Shown here: positions 18,179-26,640 of the stretch, one piece after another
Layout of the letters: each line of letters starts with the position of its first letter
Position numbering within the stretch: the first letter of the stretch is position 1
Source: an uncultured Bacteroides sp.
GTDB taxonomy: Bacteria; Bacteroidota; Bacteroidia; Bacteroidales; Bacteroidaceae
NCBI GenBank assembly: GCA_900755095.1
Contig: CAAEFE010000109.1
Coordinates: forward strand, 1-48,030
Length of the DNA stretch: 48,030 nt
Direction: 5' to 3'
Notes under the pieces: model-generated
Seen by the model: only the letters and a program-made list of their open reading frames with translations
The model's database searches: none
What the model was told of the DNA's origin: nothing
Made by a program: the position numbers and the translations under genes

Positions 18179-19072
18179 ATGAAGAATCTTTTTCGACCGT
18201 TGTTAGTACTGACAGGATGTATAGTATTGGCGAGTTGTGTAAGTCAGAAGCAATTTAAAGGTTTAAAAACTGATTATACAAAGTTGCAAACAGAATATCA
18301 GGAAAGTCAATTGCAGCTAAGAGAAAATCAGGCACGTTCAACAAGTCTTGAGGAGAGACTTGCCGAAGCGCAGCGGAATAATAGTGAGTTACGCAAGAGC
18401 TTGTCCGATATGCAAAGCATCTTGAATAAGAGTCTTACACAGAGCTCTCAAGGGAATATGAATATGGGTAAGTTGATAGATGAGATCAATGCTTCAAACC
18501 GTTTCATCCAGCATTTGGTTAAAGAAAAGAATAGATCAGACTCTTTGAATCTCGTAATGGTCAATAAACTTACCCGTTCGCTTACCCGTGAAGAGATGCG
18601 TGACTTGGATATTAAGGTATTGAAAGGTGTTGTATATATTTCCTTAGCAGATAACATGCTTTATAAATCAGGAAGTTATGAAATTAGCAATAAAGCAGAG
18701 GCTGTGCTTAGTAAAATAGCCAAAATCATTCAGGACTACAAAGATTATGATGTTCTGGTAGAAGGAAATACAGATACCGATCCGATATCTCGTACGAATA
18801 TACGTAATAATTGGGATTTGAGTGCGTTGCGTGCTTCATCTGTTGTTCAGGCATTACAGAATATTTATGGTATAAATCCCAAACGCCTGACTGCTGCCGG
18901 TCGAGGTGAATTTAATCCGGTAGCCGGTAATGATACGGCAGAAGGAAAAGCTCGTAACCGCCGGACCGAGATTATTATAACTCCTAAACTGGATCAGTTT
19001 ATGGATTTGATAGATCAGGCTCCTGATAATTCTTCATCAGGTATAGTGGGGGATGAGAATACAAAAGAGTAA
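18179..19072 (+). CDS. OmpA/MotB-domain outer-membrane lipoprotein
   Basis: A 297-residue lipoprotein. The lipobox ends at Cys20 (VLASC). Residues 25-90 are a heptad-rich coiled coil (QTEYQESQLQLRENQARS, LEERLAEAQRNNSELRKSL). The C-terminal OmpA domain (about 145-275) carries the peptidoglycan-binding signature (EGNTDTDPIS, NNWDLSALRASSVVQAL, GRGEFNPVAGNDTAEGKARN then RRTE). It probably anchors the outer membrane to peptidoglycan. It is transcribed alone and ends at a very long perfect hairpin. Confidence 0.9.
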   Translation: MKNLFRPLLVLTGCIVLASCVSQKQFKGLKTDYTKLQTEYQESQLQLRENQARSTSLEERLAEAQRNNSELRKSLSDMQSILNKSLTQSSQGNMNMGKLIDEINASNRFIQHLVKEKNRSDSLNLVMVNKLTRSLTREEMRDLDIKVLKGVVYISLADNMLYKSGSYEISNKAEAVLSKIAKIIQDYKDYDVLVEGNTDTDPISRTNIRNNWDLSALRASSVVQALQNIYGINPKRLTAAGRGEFNPVAGNDTAEGKARNRRTEIIITPKLDQFMDLIDQAPDNSSSGIVGDENTKE

Positions 19073-19092
19073 AGGAAATATTTCCATCTAGG

Positions 19093-19138
19093 GCTAATAA
19101 TAAAGCGATGAATTTGAATTCATCGCTTTATTATTAGC
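19093..19138 (+). terminator. 22-bp perfect inverted repeat after the OmpA-like gene
   Basis: Arms at 19093-19114 and 19117-19138 are perfectly complementary over 22 bases, with only a two-base centre. The distal arm is T-rich (CGCTTTATTATTAGC), so it can act as a terminator for the OmpA-like gene. The perfect match is longer than an ordinary intrinsic terminator. Confidence 0.75.
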
Positions 19139-19271
19139 AATTTGAAACAGATACAGTAAAGTGTTAGAGGTATCTATATTTTATTTTCAGAGCTTGAGAA
19201 ATTGCTCTATTTTATAGAGAGTCCGATTTGAAATGAGTATTGCTGATTTTAAATGTTTTCGGCAGATGGAC

Positions 19272-20120
19272 CTATTTTGAAAATTCAAACTCATATGGAT
19301 AAGGAGTTTGATTCCATGAAACCCATTCTATCTTTCCATAATTATGCAAATCACATGGGAAAACCACAGAATAGTCCCATGGATTATATCGATATGGTAT
19401 GTCAACATATTGACAAGCATATTTATTTGAATATAGCCAATGATATCCTGTTTTAGAGTCGCTATATATTGCTACCATAAAATATTTACCAATCTTTACT
19501 TTAGCGGAAGTATATGTTTCCTTTATTGACGAGGCAAATATAGAATAAGTAGCATCAACTATGCTACCATCTTTCTTTTTAATTTTTGATTTTGACAGCA
19601 AATTCCAAGTTTCATCTTGTATTTTTTGATAATCAAGTATATTCCCTGAAAAAGTTTGCTTTTTCACATCAAATTCCTCATTGTTGTCAGCCTTAAATAA
19701 TAAAAATGTGGTGGAAATATTTTCGTAATCAGACTCTGGAGTAAGAGCTTTGTATCCATTTAGCCAAATTTCCTGAATGTCACTTTTTTCTTCATCACTT
19801 TTACTACATCCAACTACTATCAGTGCAGTCATAATTAAAAATAGAAGTTTTTTCGGGCTGACCCCAAAGGAACCCTGAATGCATTTGATGCTGTCAAGTT
19901 TCTCTTGGTATTCATTGAGTATATTACGTAGTTTGGTATTGATTAGTGCTGCGTCTGGACGTTTGACTACTTGCCCGTTTTTGAATTGTGAAAGACTGTC
20001 GACTTTGAATCGAGTGACAATGTATTTTGTTTCTTCTTTGTGATGGATGGCTATACAAATTTTGTGAGATCCATCACTTAACACCTTTGCTGGGATTAGA
20101 GCTAATCTGATTGTTGCCAT
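19272..20120 (-). CDS. Chimeric ORF: integrase N-terminus fused to a lipoprotein
   Basis: One open frame encodes two unrelated parts. From the ATG at 20120 the first ~80 residues (MATIRLALIPAKVLSDGSHK, YIVTRFKVDS, RPDAALINTKLRNIL) are the arm-binding N-terminus of a Bacteroides tyrosine recombinase. After a short unrelated linker (about 19854-19883) the frame continues as KKLLFLIMTALIVVGCSKSD, a typical lipoprotein signal with its lipobox Cys. An unrecognised domain of about 170 residues, rich in Tyr and Trp, follows. The only internal ATG (19832) leaves too short a signal peptide, so the lipoprotein seems to have lost its own start. As a fusion its signal would be internal and probably not work. 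It may be a dead gene. Confidence 0.65.
   Translation of the reverse strand: MATIRLALIPAKVLSDGSHKICIAIHHKEETKYIVTRFKVDSLSQFKNGQVVKRPDAALINTKLRNILNEYQEKLDSIKCIQGSFGVSPKKLLFLIMTALIVVGCSKSDEEKSDIQEIWLNGYKALTPESDYENISTTFLLFKADNNEEFDVKKQTFSGNILDYQKIQDETWNLLSKSKIKKKDGSIVDATYSIFASSIKETYTSAKVKIGKYFMVAIYSDSKTGYHWLYSNKYACQYVDIPYRYNPWDYSVVFPCDLHNYGKIEWVSWNQTPYPYEFEFSK
19884..20120 (-). pseudogene. Tyrosine-recombinase N-terminal fragment
   Basis: Only the N-terminal arm-binding domain of a phage/transposon-type integrase remains. The core-binding and catalytic domains (R..HxxR..Y) are absent. The fragment begins about 150 bases from the 3' end of tRNA-Arg(TCT), the usual place for the integrase of an element inserted in a tRNA 3' end. 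This suggests an old integrative element whose body was deleted, joining the fragment to a lipoprotein gene. Confidence 0.75.
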
Positions 20121-20230
20121 AGTTTCAAAATTTAGAGAAAACACTCGGACAAGATTTCGACAAGGTAAATTGCTCAAAAGTGAGAGTTTTCTCGTTTTTT
20201 TTTAATCAATAGCAGCTAATTAGAAAAGTA

Positions 20231-20265
20231 AAAAGGCTGATTAACCATTTGATAATCAGCCTTTC
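20231..20265 (-). terminator. Intrinsic terminator of tRNA-Arg
   Basis: Arms AAAGGCTGATTA (20232-20243) and TAATCAGCCTTT (20253-20264) form a perfect 12-pair stem with a nine-base loop. Read on the minus strand it ends in CCTTTTTACTTTT, directly downstream of the tRNA. Confidence 0.85.
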
Positions 20266-20272
20266 TGCTAAG

Positions 20273-20346
<74 letters not shown>

Positions 20347-20363
20347 AGCCTTATTTGCGGATG

Positions 20364-20393
20364 CAAAGGTAGTGCTTTTTATGAAAACTCAAA
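20364..20393 (-). promoter_or_regulatory. Promoter of tRNA-Arg
   Basis: On the minus strand, TTTG (20393-20390) and TACCTTTG (20371-20364) are 18 bases apart, a strong match to the Bacteroides consensus, about 18 bases before the mature tRNA 5' end. Confidence 0.8.
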
Positions 20394-20569
20394 AACTTTC
20401 CGGCACTTTTTTATTCATATTTTTCTTTATGGCTATGAATCAGTAATTTATAAAAGAGAAATATTTTGTTTACTTATATGATTGGGGAGGAATGAATAGG
20501 AAAACGTCATTTTTACGAAGAATAACGAACGTTATATAGGTTTCAAAAAGGTCAAAAAAATAAAATACG

Positions 20570-20601
20570 GTTGTGTTTTTCTATTATAACTTCTACTTTT
20601 G
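20570..20601 (+). promoter_or_regulatory. Promoter of the TPR-protein gene
   Basis: GTTG at 20570-20573 and TACTTTTG at 20594-20601, with a 20-base spacer, match the Bacteroides -33/-7 pattern. They would give a leader of about 25 bases before the ATG at 20633. Confidence 0.6.
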
Positions 20602-20632
20602 AACGATAAACAACTAAAAAACACATAAAGTT

Positions 20633-21367
20633 ATGAAGAAATTGATTTTTTTATTTGCATTTTGTATTGTAGTGACTAATGTTTTTGCACAAACCGCCCC
20701 AGAGCAATTGAAAAAAGAAGGAAATGATGCATTTAATGCTAAAAATTATCCAGTAGCGTATGCGAAGTTCAGCGAATATCTGAAACAGACTAATAATCAG
20801 GATTCTGCAACAGCTTACTATTGTGGTATAGCAGCAGACGAAGTGAAAAAGTATGCGGAAGCCGTGACCTTTTTCGATATTGCTATTCAGAAAAAATTTA
20901 ATATAGGAAATGCGTATGCTCGTAAAGCTTTGGCTTTAGATGCACAAAAGAAGACTGCTGAATATGTAGCTACATTAGAAGAAGGGCTGAAAGTCGATCC
21001 TAAGAATAAGACAATGGTGAAGAATTATGGTCTTCATTATCTAAAAGCAGGACTTGCAGCACAGAAAGCAGGAAAAGCAGAAGAAGCTGAAGATTGTTTT
21101 AAGAAAGTAATTCCTTTGGATCACAAGCAATATAAAACAAATGCATTGTACAGTTTAGGAGTTCTGTGCTATAATGATGGCGCTAATATCCTGAAGAAAG
21201 CTGCTCCTTTGGCAAATTCTGATGCAGATAAATATGCTGCAGAAAAAGAAAAAGCTGATGGTAGATTTAAAGAAGCATTAGACTATCTGGAAGAAGCTGC
21301 TAAGATCTCTCCGGAAAATGAAAATGTGAAGAAGATGCTTCCTCAAGTGAAAGCTGTTATGAAGTAA
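20633..21367 (+). CDS. Exported tetratricopeptide-repeat protein
   Basis: A 244-residue protein with a cleavable signal peptide (MKKLIFLFAFCIVVTNVFAQ) and then TPR-type helical pairs. They are visible as EGNDAFNAKNYPVAYAKFSE, YYCGIAADEVKKYAEAVTFF, YARKALALDAQKKTAEYVAT, KAGLAAQKAGKAEEAEDCF and LGVLCYNDGANILKKAA, then FKEALDYLEEAAKISPENE. It probably acts as a periplasmic or outer-membrane-associated scaffold. Partners are unknown. It has its own promoter and terminator, so it is monocistronic. Confidence 0.85.
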   Translation: MKKLIFLFAFCIVVTNVFAQTAPEQLKKEGNDAFNAKNYPVAYAKFSEYLKQTNNQDSATAYYCGIAADEVKKYAEAVTFFDIAIQKKFNIGNAYARKALALDAQKKTAEYVATLEEGLKVDPKNKTMVKNYGLHYLKAGLAAQKAGKAEEAEDCFKKVIPLDHKQYKTNALYSLGVLCYNDGANILKKAAPLANSDADKYAAEKEKADGRFKEALDYLEEAAKISPENENVKKMLPQVKAVMK

Positions 21368-21390
21368 TTTGACCAATTTTATAAATGATA

Positions 21391-21428
21391 AAGGGTTGCC
21401 GATATGACACGTCGGACAACCCTTTTTT
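21391..21428 (+). terminator. Terminator after the TPR gene
   Basis: AAGGGTTGCCGA and TCGGACAACCCTT pair (one bulged A) around TATGACACG, followed by a run of T. The upstream ATG of the pabB reading frame (21404) lies inside this hairpin, which argues against that start. Confidence 0.85.
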
Positions 21429-21461
21429 ATTGCTATCTTTTTCTAATCTATACTTTTTGTG

Positions 21462-21469
21462 TACATTTG
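21462..21469 (+). promoter_or_regulatory. -7 box of the pabBC promoter
   Basis: TACATTTG matches TAnnTTTG and would place the transcription start near 21476, leaving about 20 bases before the ATG at 21497. The -33 region is only T-rich. The box supports the shorter start of pabB. Confidence 0.5.
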
Positions 21470-21496
21470 CCTTCCCTAAACGTAGAAGTATTTTAT

Positions 21497-22504
21497 ATGC
21501 ACTTATATAATAAGGAACAGGCTATTAAACGAATGAACCAGTTGGGACAACTCCACCGTCCTTTCATTTTCATTATAAATTATCTACAAGATGTATCTTA
21601 TATAGAGGAGGTTGCCGCTGTTGATTCCGCTGAAGTTTTGTATAATTTGAATGGATTTACCAATCAGATTATATCGGCTGAAGATGATATAGCTACTTAC
21701 TCCGCAAAAACAGTGCCTTCACTACATTGGCAGCCTTTCGCAGAATCTTTTTCTTCTTATCAACGTTCGTTTAATATCGTGCGACGGAACATCCTGGCAG
21801 GAAATAGTTTCCTTACGAATTTGACGTGTCGCACTCCGGTAGAAACCAATCTCACTCTGAAAGATATTTATTTTCATTCAAAAGCGATTTATAAGCTATG
21901 GATTAAAGATCGTTTTACGGTTTTCTCTCCTGAAATATTTGTTAGAATTCATCAAGGAAAAATTAGCTCATATCCGATGAAGGGAACCATTGATGCTTCA
22001 ATTCCCTCTGCTGCTCAATTATTGATGAATGATCCGAAAGAGACTGCCGAACATGCTACCATTGTAGATCTGATTCGTAATGATTTAAGTATGGTTGCCA
22101 ACCGGGTGTCAGTTTCCCGGTATCGGTATATGGACAGGTTACAGACTAATCGGGGAGTCATTTTCCAGACGAGTTCTGAAATTCAGGGTATATTGCCTGA
22201 AAATTATCAGGAGCATTTGGGAGATATTATTTTCAGGCTATTACCAGCCGGTTCTATTACCGGTGCTCCAAAGAGAAAAACGATGCAGATTATCCAGGAA
22301 GCTGAAACCTACGACAGAGGATTTTATACAGGAGTTATGGGATATTCTGATGGCATTGATTTAGATAGTGCCGTTATGATACGTTTTGTAGAACAGGAAG
22401 GAGAGAAGATGTATTTTAAAAGTGGAGGTGGGATCACCTGCCAGAGTGATGTGGAAAGCGAGTATAATGAAATGAAACAAAAAGTATATGTACCCATTTA
22501 TTGA
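21497..22504 (+). CDS. pabB: Aminodeoxychorismate synthase component I
   Basis: About 335 residues of the chorismate-binding family. It is expected to aminate chorismate to 4-amino-4-deoxychorismate on the route to p-aminobenzoate and folate. The C-terminal signature is clear: HATIVDLIRNDLSMVANRVS, LPAGSITGAPKRKTMQIIQE, YTGVMGYSDGIDLDSAVMIR, KSGGGITCQSDVESEYNE. The shorter start (MHLYNKEQ) is chosen because the longer frame begins inside the preceding terminator and upstream of the promoter. The gene overlaps the next (pabC-like) by 17 bases, so the two are translationally coupled. The glutamine amidotransferase subunit (PabA/TrpG) is not in the window. Confidence 0.9.
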   Translation: MHLYNKEQAIKRMNQLGQLHRPFIFIINYLQDVSYIEEVAAVDSAEVLYNLNGFTNQIISAEDDIATYSAKTVPSLHWQPFAESFSSYQRSFNIVRRNILAGNSFLTNLTCRTPVETNLTLKDIYFHSKAIYKLWIKDRFTVFSPEIFVRIHQGKISSYPMKGTIDASIPSAAQLLMNDPKETAEHATIVDLIRNDLSMVANRVSVSRYRYMDRLQTNRGVIFQTSSEIQGILPENYQEHLGDIIFRLLPAGSITGAPKRKTMQIIQEAETYDRGFYTGVMGYSDGIDLDSAVMIRFVEQEGEKMYFKSGGGITCQSDVESEYNEMKQKVYVPIY

Positions 22505-23084
22505 GACTATCCGGATAGAGGATGGACAGATTTATAATCTTGATTATCACACAGAGCGCTTTAATGAAACCCGTGCAGCTTTTTGGAAAGACAGCACTCC
22601 GCTGGATTTACGGGAATTTATATCTCCGCCAACTTTAAATGGAATTCATAAATGCCGGATTGTATATGGAAAAGAAGTGGAAGAAGTTACGTATGCGCCC
22701 TATCAGATGCGACAGGTATCTTCTTTGCATTTGGTTGTGTCCGATACCATTGATTATACTTATAAAAGTGCGCATCGGGAAGAACTGAATGCCTTGTACG
22801 CTCAAAAAGGAATGGCGGATGATATTTTAATTGTGAGAAATGGCTATCTGACAGATACCTCTATAGCTAATGTTGCTCTCTATGACGGAGATACCTGGTT
22901 CACACCAGCTCATCCGTTACTCCGGGGGACGAAACGAAGCGAATTTCTGGACAGGCAGCTCATTGTTGAGAAAGACATTCCGCAAATATGTTTGAAAGAC
23001 TATTCCCATATCATGTTATTCAATGCAATGATTGACTGGAAACACATTATATTGCCTATAAATGAGAAACATTTAATTCTATAA
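22488..23084 (+). CDS. pabC: Aminodeoxychorismate lyase-like class IV aminotransferase
   Basis: A 198-residue PLP-dependent class IV (branched-chain aminotransferase fold) protein, short for the family. Visible features are IETIRIEDGQIYNLDYHTER at the start, the probable PLP lysine in DYTYKSAHREELN, the GYLTDTSIANVALYDG cofactor-phosphate motif and HPLLRGTKRSEFL. Its overlap with pabB makes 4-amino-4-deoxychorismate lyase, giving p-aminobenzoate and pyruvate, the most likely activity. A D-amino-acid aminotransferase role is less likely given its size. Confidence 0.88.
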   Translation: MYPFIETIRIEDGQIYNLDYHTERFNETRAAFWKDSTPLDLREFISPPTLNGIHKCRIVYGKEVEEVTYAPYQMRQVSSLHLVVSDTIDYTYKSAHREELNALYAQKGMADDILIVRNGYLTDTSIANVALYDGDTWFTPAHPLLRGTKRSEFLDRQLIVEKDIPQICLKDYSHIMLFNAMIDWKHIILPINEKHLIL

Positions 23085-23361
23085 ACTATAATTAACTGAA
23101 ATATACAGAGAACTGCTGAACAAAAGTCTCTTTTGTACTGTTATATTTATGTGTTTTTCATAGTATTAGATATAAGATTAATTAAAGAGATTGTACTTCA
23201 CTTGTGAAAGCTAAAGTACGTCAGAGACAGAAGAGTCTGTTTTTTTGATAAATGTGTTAGAGCATCGGTTTTACCAGGCCGATGCTTTTTTTATGTCCTT
23301 TTACCCCCTTTTGTAGTTTATATGAAATAAAATTTGTACGTTTGTAGAGTAATAATAGAAA
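23085..23361 (+). other. Intergenic region with tandem terminators
   Basis: No coding sequence is seen. Two hairpins with T-tails follow each other: AGACAGA/TCTGTTT (23225-23246) and GCATCGG/CCGATGC with loop TTTTACCAGG (23262-23293). The 140 bases before the first hairpin could be only a long 3' UTR of pabC, or could include a small RNA. No convincing promoter was found for the latter. Confidence 0.5.
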
Positions 23362-24036
23362 ATGATAAAGATGAACATACCCGTTATCTTTCAGTTTTTA
23401 AAAGATCTTTCCGCGAATAATAATCGTGAGTGGTTTAATGAGCATAAGGCAGAATATGAAACAGCCCGTGCCGAGTTCGACAACTTTTTGGCAACAGTGA
23501 TCGCCCGTATTTCCCTGTTTGATGAAACTATCCGGGGGATTCAGCCCAAAGACTGTACTTATCGTATTTACCGGGATACCCGCTTCTCTGCGGATAAAAC
23601 ACCTTATAAAATACATTTCGGAGGTTATATCAATGCCAAAGGAAAGAAGTCCGATCATTGTGGATATTATGTACACTTGCAGCCGGATGGTTCTATGCTT
23701 GCCGGAGGAAGCCTGTGTCTGCCTACCAATATCCTGAAAGCAGTGCGACAATCTATCTATGATAATATCGAAGAGTTTGTTGCGATCGTAGAAGATCCGG
23801 AGTTTAAGAAATACTTCCCGGTGATAGGAGAGGATTTTCTGAAAACAGCTCCGAAAGGTTTTCCGAAAGATTTCAAGTACATTGATTATTTGAAATGTAA
23901 AGAATATGTTTGCTCTTATAATGTTCCAGATGACTTCTTTACCCGACCGGATATGTTGGAACAGATAGACAAAGTGTTCCGGCAATTCAAACGGTTTGCC
24001 GATTTTATAAATTATACGATTGATGATTTTGAATAA
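23362..24036 (+). CDS. DUF2461 family protein
   Basis: A 224-residue soluble protein matching the DUF2461 (TIGR02453) pattern. It has an N-terminal FLKDLSANNNREWFNEHKAE, then CTYRIYRDTRFSADKTPYKI, HFGGYINAKGKKSDHCGYYV, GGSLCLPTNILKAVRQ, and a C-terminal LKCKEYVCSYNVPDDFF. The family is widespread and uncharacterised, probably cytoplasmic. The start may be the ATG at 23362 or that at 23371. It is followed by a YhcH-family gene 37 bases later. Confidence 0.85.
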   Translation: MIKMNIPVIFQFLKDLSANNNREWFNEHKAEYETARAEFDNFLATVIARISLFDETIRGIQPKDCTYRIYRDTRFSADKTPYKIHFGGYINAKGKKSDHCGYYVHLQPDGSMLAGGSLCLPTNILKAVRQSIYDNIEEFVAIVEDPEFKKYFPVIGEDFLKTAPKGFPKDFKYIDYLKCKEYVCSYNVPDDFFTRPDMLEQIDKVFRQFKRFADFINYTIDDFE

Positions 24037-24073
24037 ATAATGCCTAGAATATAAACTTTAAAATTTAACTTAT

Positions 24074-24520
24074 ATGGTAGTAGATACTTTAGAAAATCTG
24101 GAGAAATATGCGTCTTTAAACCCTCTGTTTGCACAGGCTATTGAATTCTTGAAGTCTCATGACCTCCAAGCCATGGAAGTTGGTAAGACAGAACTGAAAG
24201 GAAAAGATCTGTTGGTGAATATTGCACAAACCAAACCTAAAACAAAAGAGGAAGCCAAACTGGAAACTCATAACGAATTTATTGATATTCAAATCCCATT
24301 GTCGGGAACAGAAATAATGGGGTATACTGCTGCTAAAGACTGTGTTCCGGCAGATGCACCTTACAACGAGGAAAAAGATATTACTTTCTTCGAAGGATTA
24401 GCAGAAACATACGTTGCCGTAAAACCGGGAATGTTTGCTATCTTTTTCCCGCAAGACGGTCATGCTCCCGGTATCACTCCAGATGGTGTGAAGAAAGTAA
24501 TCGTAAAAGTAAAAGCATAA
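24074..24520 (+). CDS. YhcH/YjgK/YiaL-family cupin protein
   Basis: A 148-residue protein of the YhcH/YjgK/YiaL family (related to EbgC). The pattern includes THNEFIDIQIPLSGTEIMGY, YNEEKDITFFEGLAETYVAV and MFAIFFPQDGHAPGI, with candidate metal ligands in the HxEFxDIQ and FPxDxHxP motifs. Family members are linked to sugar or sialic-acid anomer handling, but the function is unsettled. It lies 18 bases before the glycogen branching enzyme, so the two genes are probably co-transcribed. Confidence 0.88.
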   Translation: MVVDTLENLEKYASLNPLFAQAIEFLKSHDLQAMEVGKTELKGKDLLVNIAQTKPKTKEEAKLETHNEFIDIQIPLSGTEIMGYTAAKDCVPADAPYNEEKDITFFEGLAETYVAVKPGMFAIFFPQDGHAPGITPDGVKKVIVKVKA

Positions 24521-24538
24521 TCCTAATTCAATTCTGAT

Positions 24539-26551
24539 ATGGAAAAGACACTTAATCTCGTAAAAAACGATCCCTGGCTGGAGCCTTTTGCCGGTGCTAT
24601 CACCGGACGCCATCAGCATGTATTAGACAAAGAAGCTGAATTGACGAATAAGGGAAAACAAACCCTTTCAGATTTTGCATCGGGGTATCTTTATTTTGGA
24701 TTGCATCGCACCGATAAGGGGTGGACTTTCCGTGAATGGGCTCCTAATGCTACTCATATTTATATGGTGGGTACATTTAATAATTGGGAGGAAAAAGCTG
24801 CCTACAAGCTGAAAAAACAAAAGAATGGCATTTGGGAAATCAACCTGCCGGCGGATGCCATTCATCATGGCGATCTCTACAAACTGAATGTATATTGGGA
24901 ATGCGGACAAGGCGAACGTATTCCTGCGTGGGCTACACGTGTGGTACAGGATGAACAGACCAAAATATTCAGTGCACAAGTCTGGGCTCCGGAGAACCCC
25001 TATAAATTCAAGAAGAAAACATTTAAGCCCGACACGAATCCGCTGTTGATTTATGAATGTCATATCGGAATGGCACAGCAGGAGGAAAAAGTGGGCACAT
25101 ATAACGAATTCCGCGAGAAAATACTTCCTCGTATTGCTGAAGAAGGATATAATTGTATCCAGATTATGGCTATTCAGGAACATCCATATTATGGAAGCTT
25201 CGGCTATCATGTATCCAGTTTCTTTGCTGCCTCTTCGCGTTTTGGTACCCCCGATGAACTAAAAGCATTGATTGATGCTGCTCATGAGATGGGTATTGCT
25301 GTGATTATGGACATCGTTCATTCACATGCAGTGAAGAATGAAGTAGAAGGACTAGGAAACTTTGCCGGTGATCCGAATCAGTATTTTTATCCGGGCGCTC
25401 GTCGTGAACATCCGGCTTGGGACTCTCTCTGCTTTGATTATGGCAAGAATGAAGTGATCCACTTCCTGTTGTCAAACTGCAAGTACTGGCTGGAAGAATA
25501 TAAATTTGACGGATTCCGTTTTGATGGAGTGACTTCTATGTTATATTACAGCCATGGACTGGGTGAAGCTTTCTGTAACTACGGAGATTATTTCAACGGT
25601 CATCAGGATGATAATGCGATTTGTTACCTGACACTGGCTAATGAAGTGATTCATCAGGTAAATCCGAAGGCGATAACCATTGCCGAAGAAGTTTCCGGTA
25701 TGCCGGGACTGGCTGCCAAAGTAGAAGATGGCGGTTACGGCTTCGATTATCGTATGGCCATGAATATTCCGGACTACTGGATCAAGACAATCAAAGAAAA
25801 GATCGATGAAGACTGGAAGCCTTCCAGCATGTTCTGGGAAGTAACCAACCGTCGCCAGGATGAAAAGACCATTTCGTATGCAGAAAGTCATGACCAGGCA
25901 TTAGTAGGAGATAAGACGATTATCTTCCGCCTGATTGATGCCGATATGTACTGGCACATGCAGAAGGGAGACGAAAATTATGTTGTCAACCGTGGTATTG
26001 CTTTGCATAAAATGATCCGCCTGCTGACCTCTTCGACTATCAACGGAGGTTATCTGAACTTTATGGGAAATGAATTCGGGCATCCCGAATGGATTGACTT
26101 CCCGCGTGAAGGTAACGGATGGTCGTGCAAATATGCCCGCCGCCAATGGGATTTGGTGGACAACAAAAATCTGACCTATCACTATATGGGTGATTTTGAT
26201 AAAGAAATGCTGAAAGTTCTCAAGAGTGTGAAAGATTTCCAGGCAACACCTGTTCAGGAAATATGGCATAATGATGGCGATCAGGTATTGGCATACGAAC
26301 GGAAAGACCTTATATTTGTCTTTAACTTTAATCCAAAGCAGTCATTCACTGATTATGGATTTCTGGTAACTCCGGGAGCTTATGAAGTGATACTGAACAC
26401 CGACGATGTAGCATTTGGAGGAAATGGTTTAGCAGACGACTCTGTCGTGCACTTCACTATTACCGATCCGCTGTACAAGAAGGAAAAGAAAGAGTGGCTG
26501 AAACTCTATATTCCTGCCCGTACCGCTGTAGTACTTAGAAAGAAAAAATAA
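24539..26551 (+). CDS. glgB: 1,4-alpha-glucan branching enzyme
   Basis: A 670-residue GH13 branching enzyme, expected to form alpha-1,6 branches in glycogen. The N-terminal CBM48 is visible as GWTFREWAPNATHIYMVGTF. The catalytic barrel has the nucleophile Asp329 (FDGFRFDGVTSM), acid/base Glu383 (IAEEVSGMP) and transition-state Asp452 (ESHDQALVGDK). The early barrel strand VIMDIVHSHAVKN is also present. The length and the FDGVTSM form fit the GH13_8, eukaryote-like branch of the family. It is cytoplasmic, with no signal peptide, and is followed by a strong terminator. Confidence 0.93.
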   Translation: MEKTLNLVKNDPWLEPFAGAITGRHQHVLDKEAELTNKGKQTLSDFASGYLYFGLHRTDKGWTFREWAPNATHIYMVGTFNNWEEKAAYKLKKQKNGIWEINLPADAIHHGDLYKLNVYWECGQGERIPAWATRVVQDEQTKIFSAQVWAPENPYKFKKKTFKPDTNPLLIYECHIGMAQQEEKVGTYNEFREKILPRIAEEGYNCIQIMAIQEHPYYGSFGYHVSSFFAASSRFGTPDELKALIDAAHEMGIAVIMDIVHSHAVKNEVEGLGNFAGDPNQYFYPGARREHPAWDSLCFDYGKNEVIHFLLSNCKYWLEEYKFDGFRFDGVTSMLYYSHGLGEAFCNYGDYFNGHQDDNAICYLTLANEVIHQVNPKAITIAEEVSGMPGLAAKVEDGGYGFDYRMAMNIPDYWIKTIKEKIDEDWKPSSMFWEVTNRRQDEKTISYAESHDQALVGDKTIIFRLIDADMYWHMQKGDENYVVNRGIALHKMIRLLTSSTINGGYLNFMGNEFGHPEWIDFPREGNGWSCKYARRQWDLVDNKNLTYHYMGDFDKEMLKVLKSVKDFQATPVQEIWHNDGDQVLAYERKDLIFVFNFNPKQSFTDYGFLVTPGAYEVILNTDDVAFGGNGLADDSVVHFTITDPLYKKEKKEWLKLYIPARTAVVLRKKK

Positions 26552-26570
26552 TTTTATCTTTAAATCAAGA

Positions 26571-26610
26571 AGCCCCCGCAAATATTATTGAATATCTGCG
26601 GGGGCTTTCT
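26571..26610. terminator. Strong bidirectional terminator between glgB and the PepSY-like gene
   Basis: AGCCCCCGCA and TGCGGGGGCT form a perfect 10-pair GC stem, with AT-rich sequence inside and TTTCT after it. The genes on both sides converge on it. Confidence 0.9.
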
Positions 26611-26640
26611 CGTTTATTACCCTATTATATAATTCAGTTC

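Noticed and set aside
19073..19271. Second attachment site (repeat of the tRNA 3' end)
   Set aside because: I looked for a copy of the tRNA 3' sequence left of the chimeric gene and saw none, so the element boundaries are not defined here.
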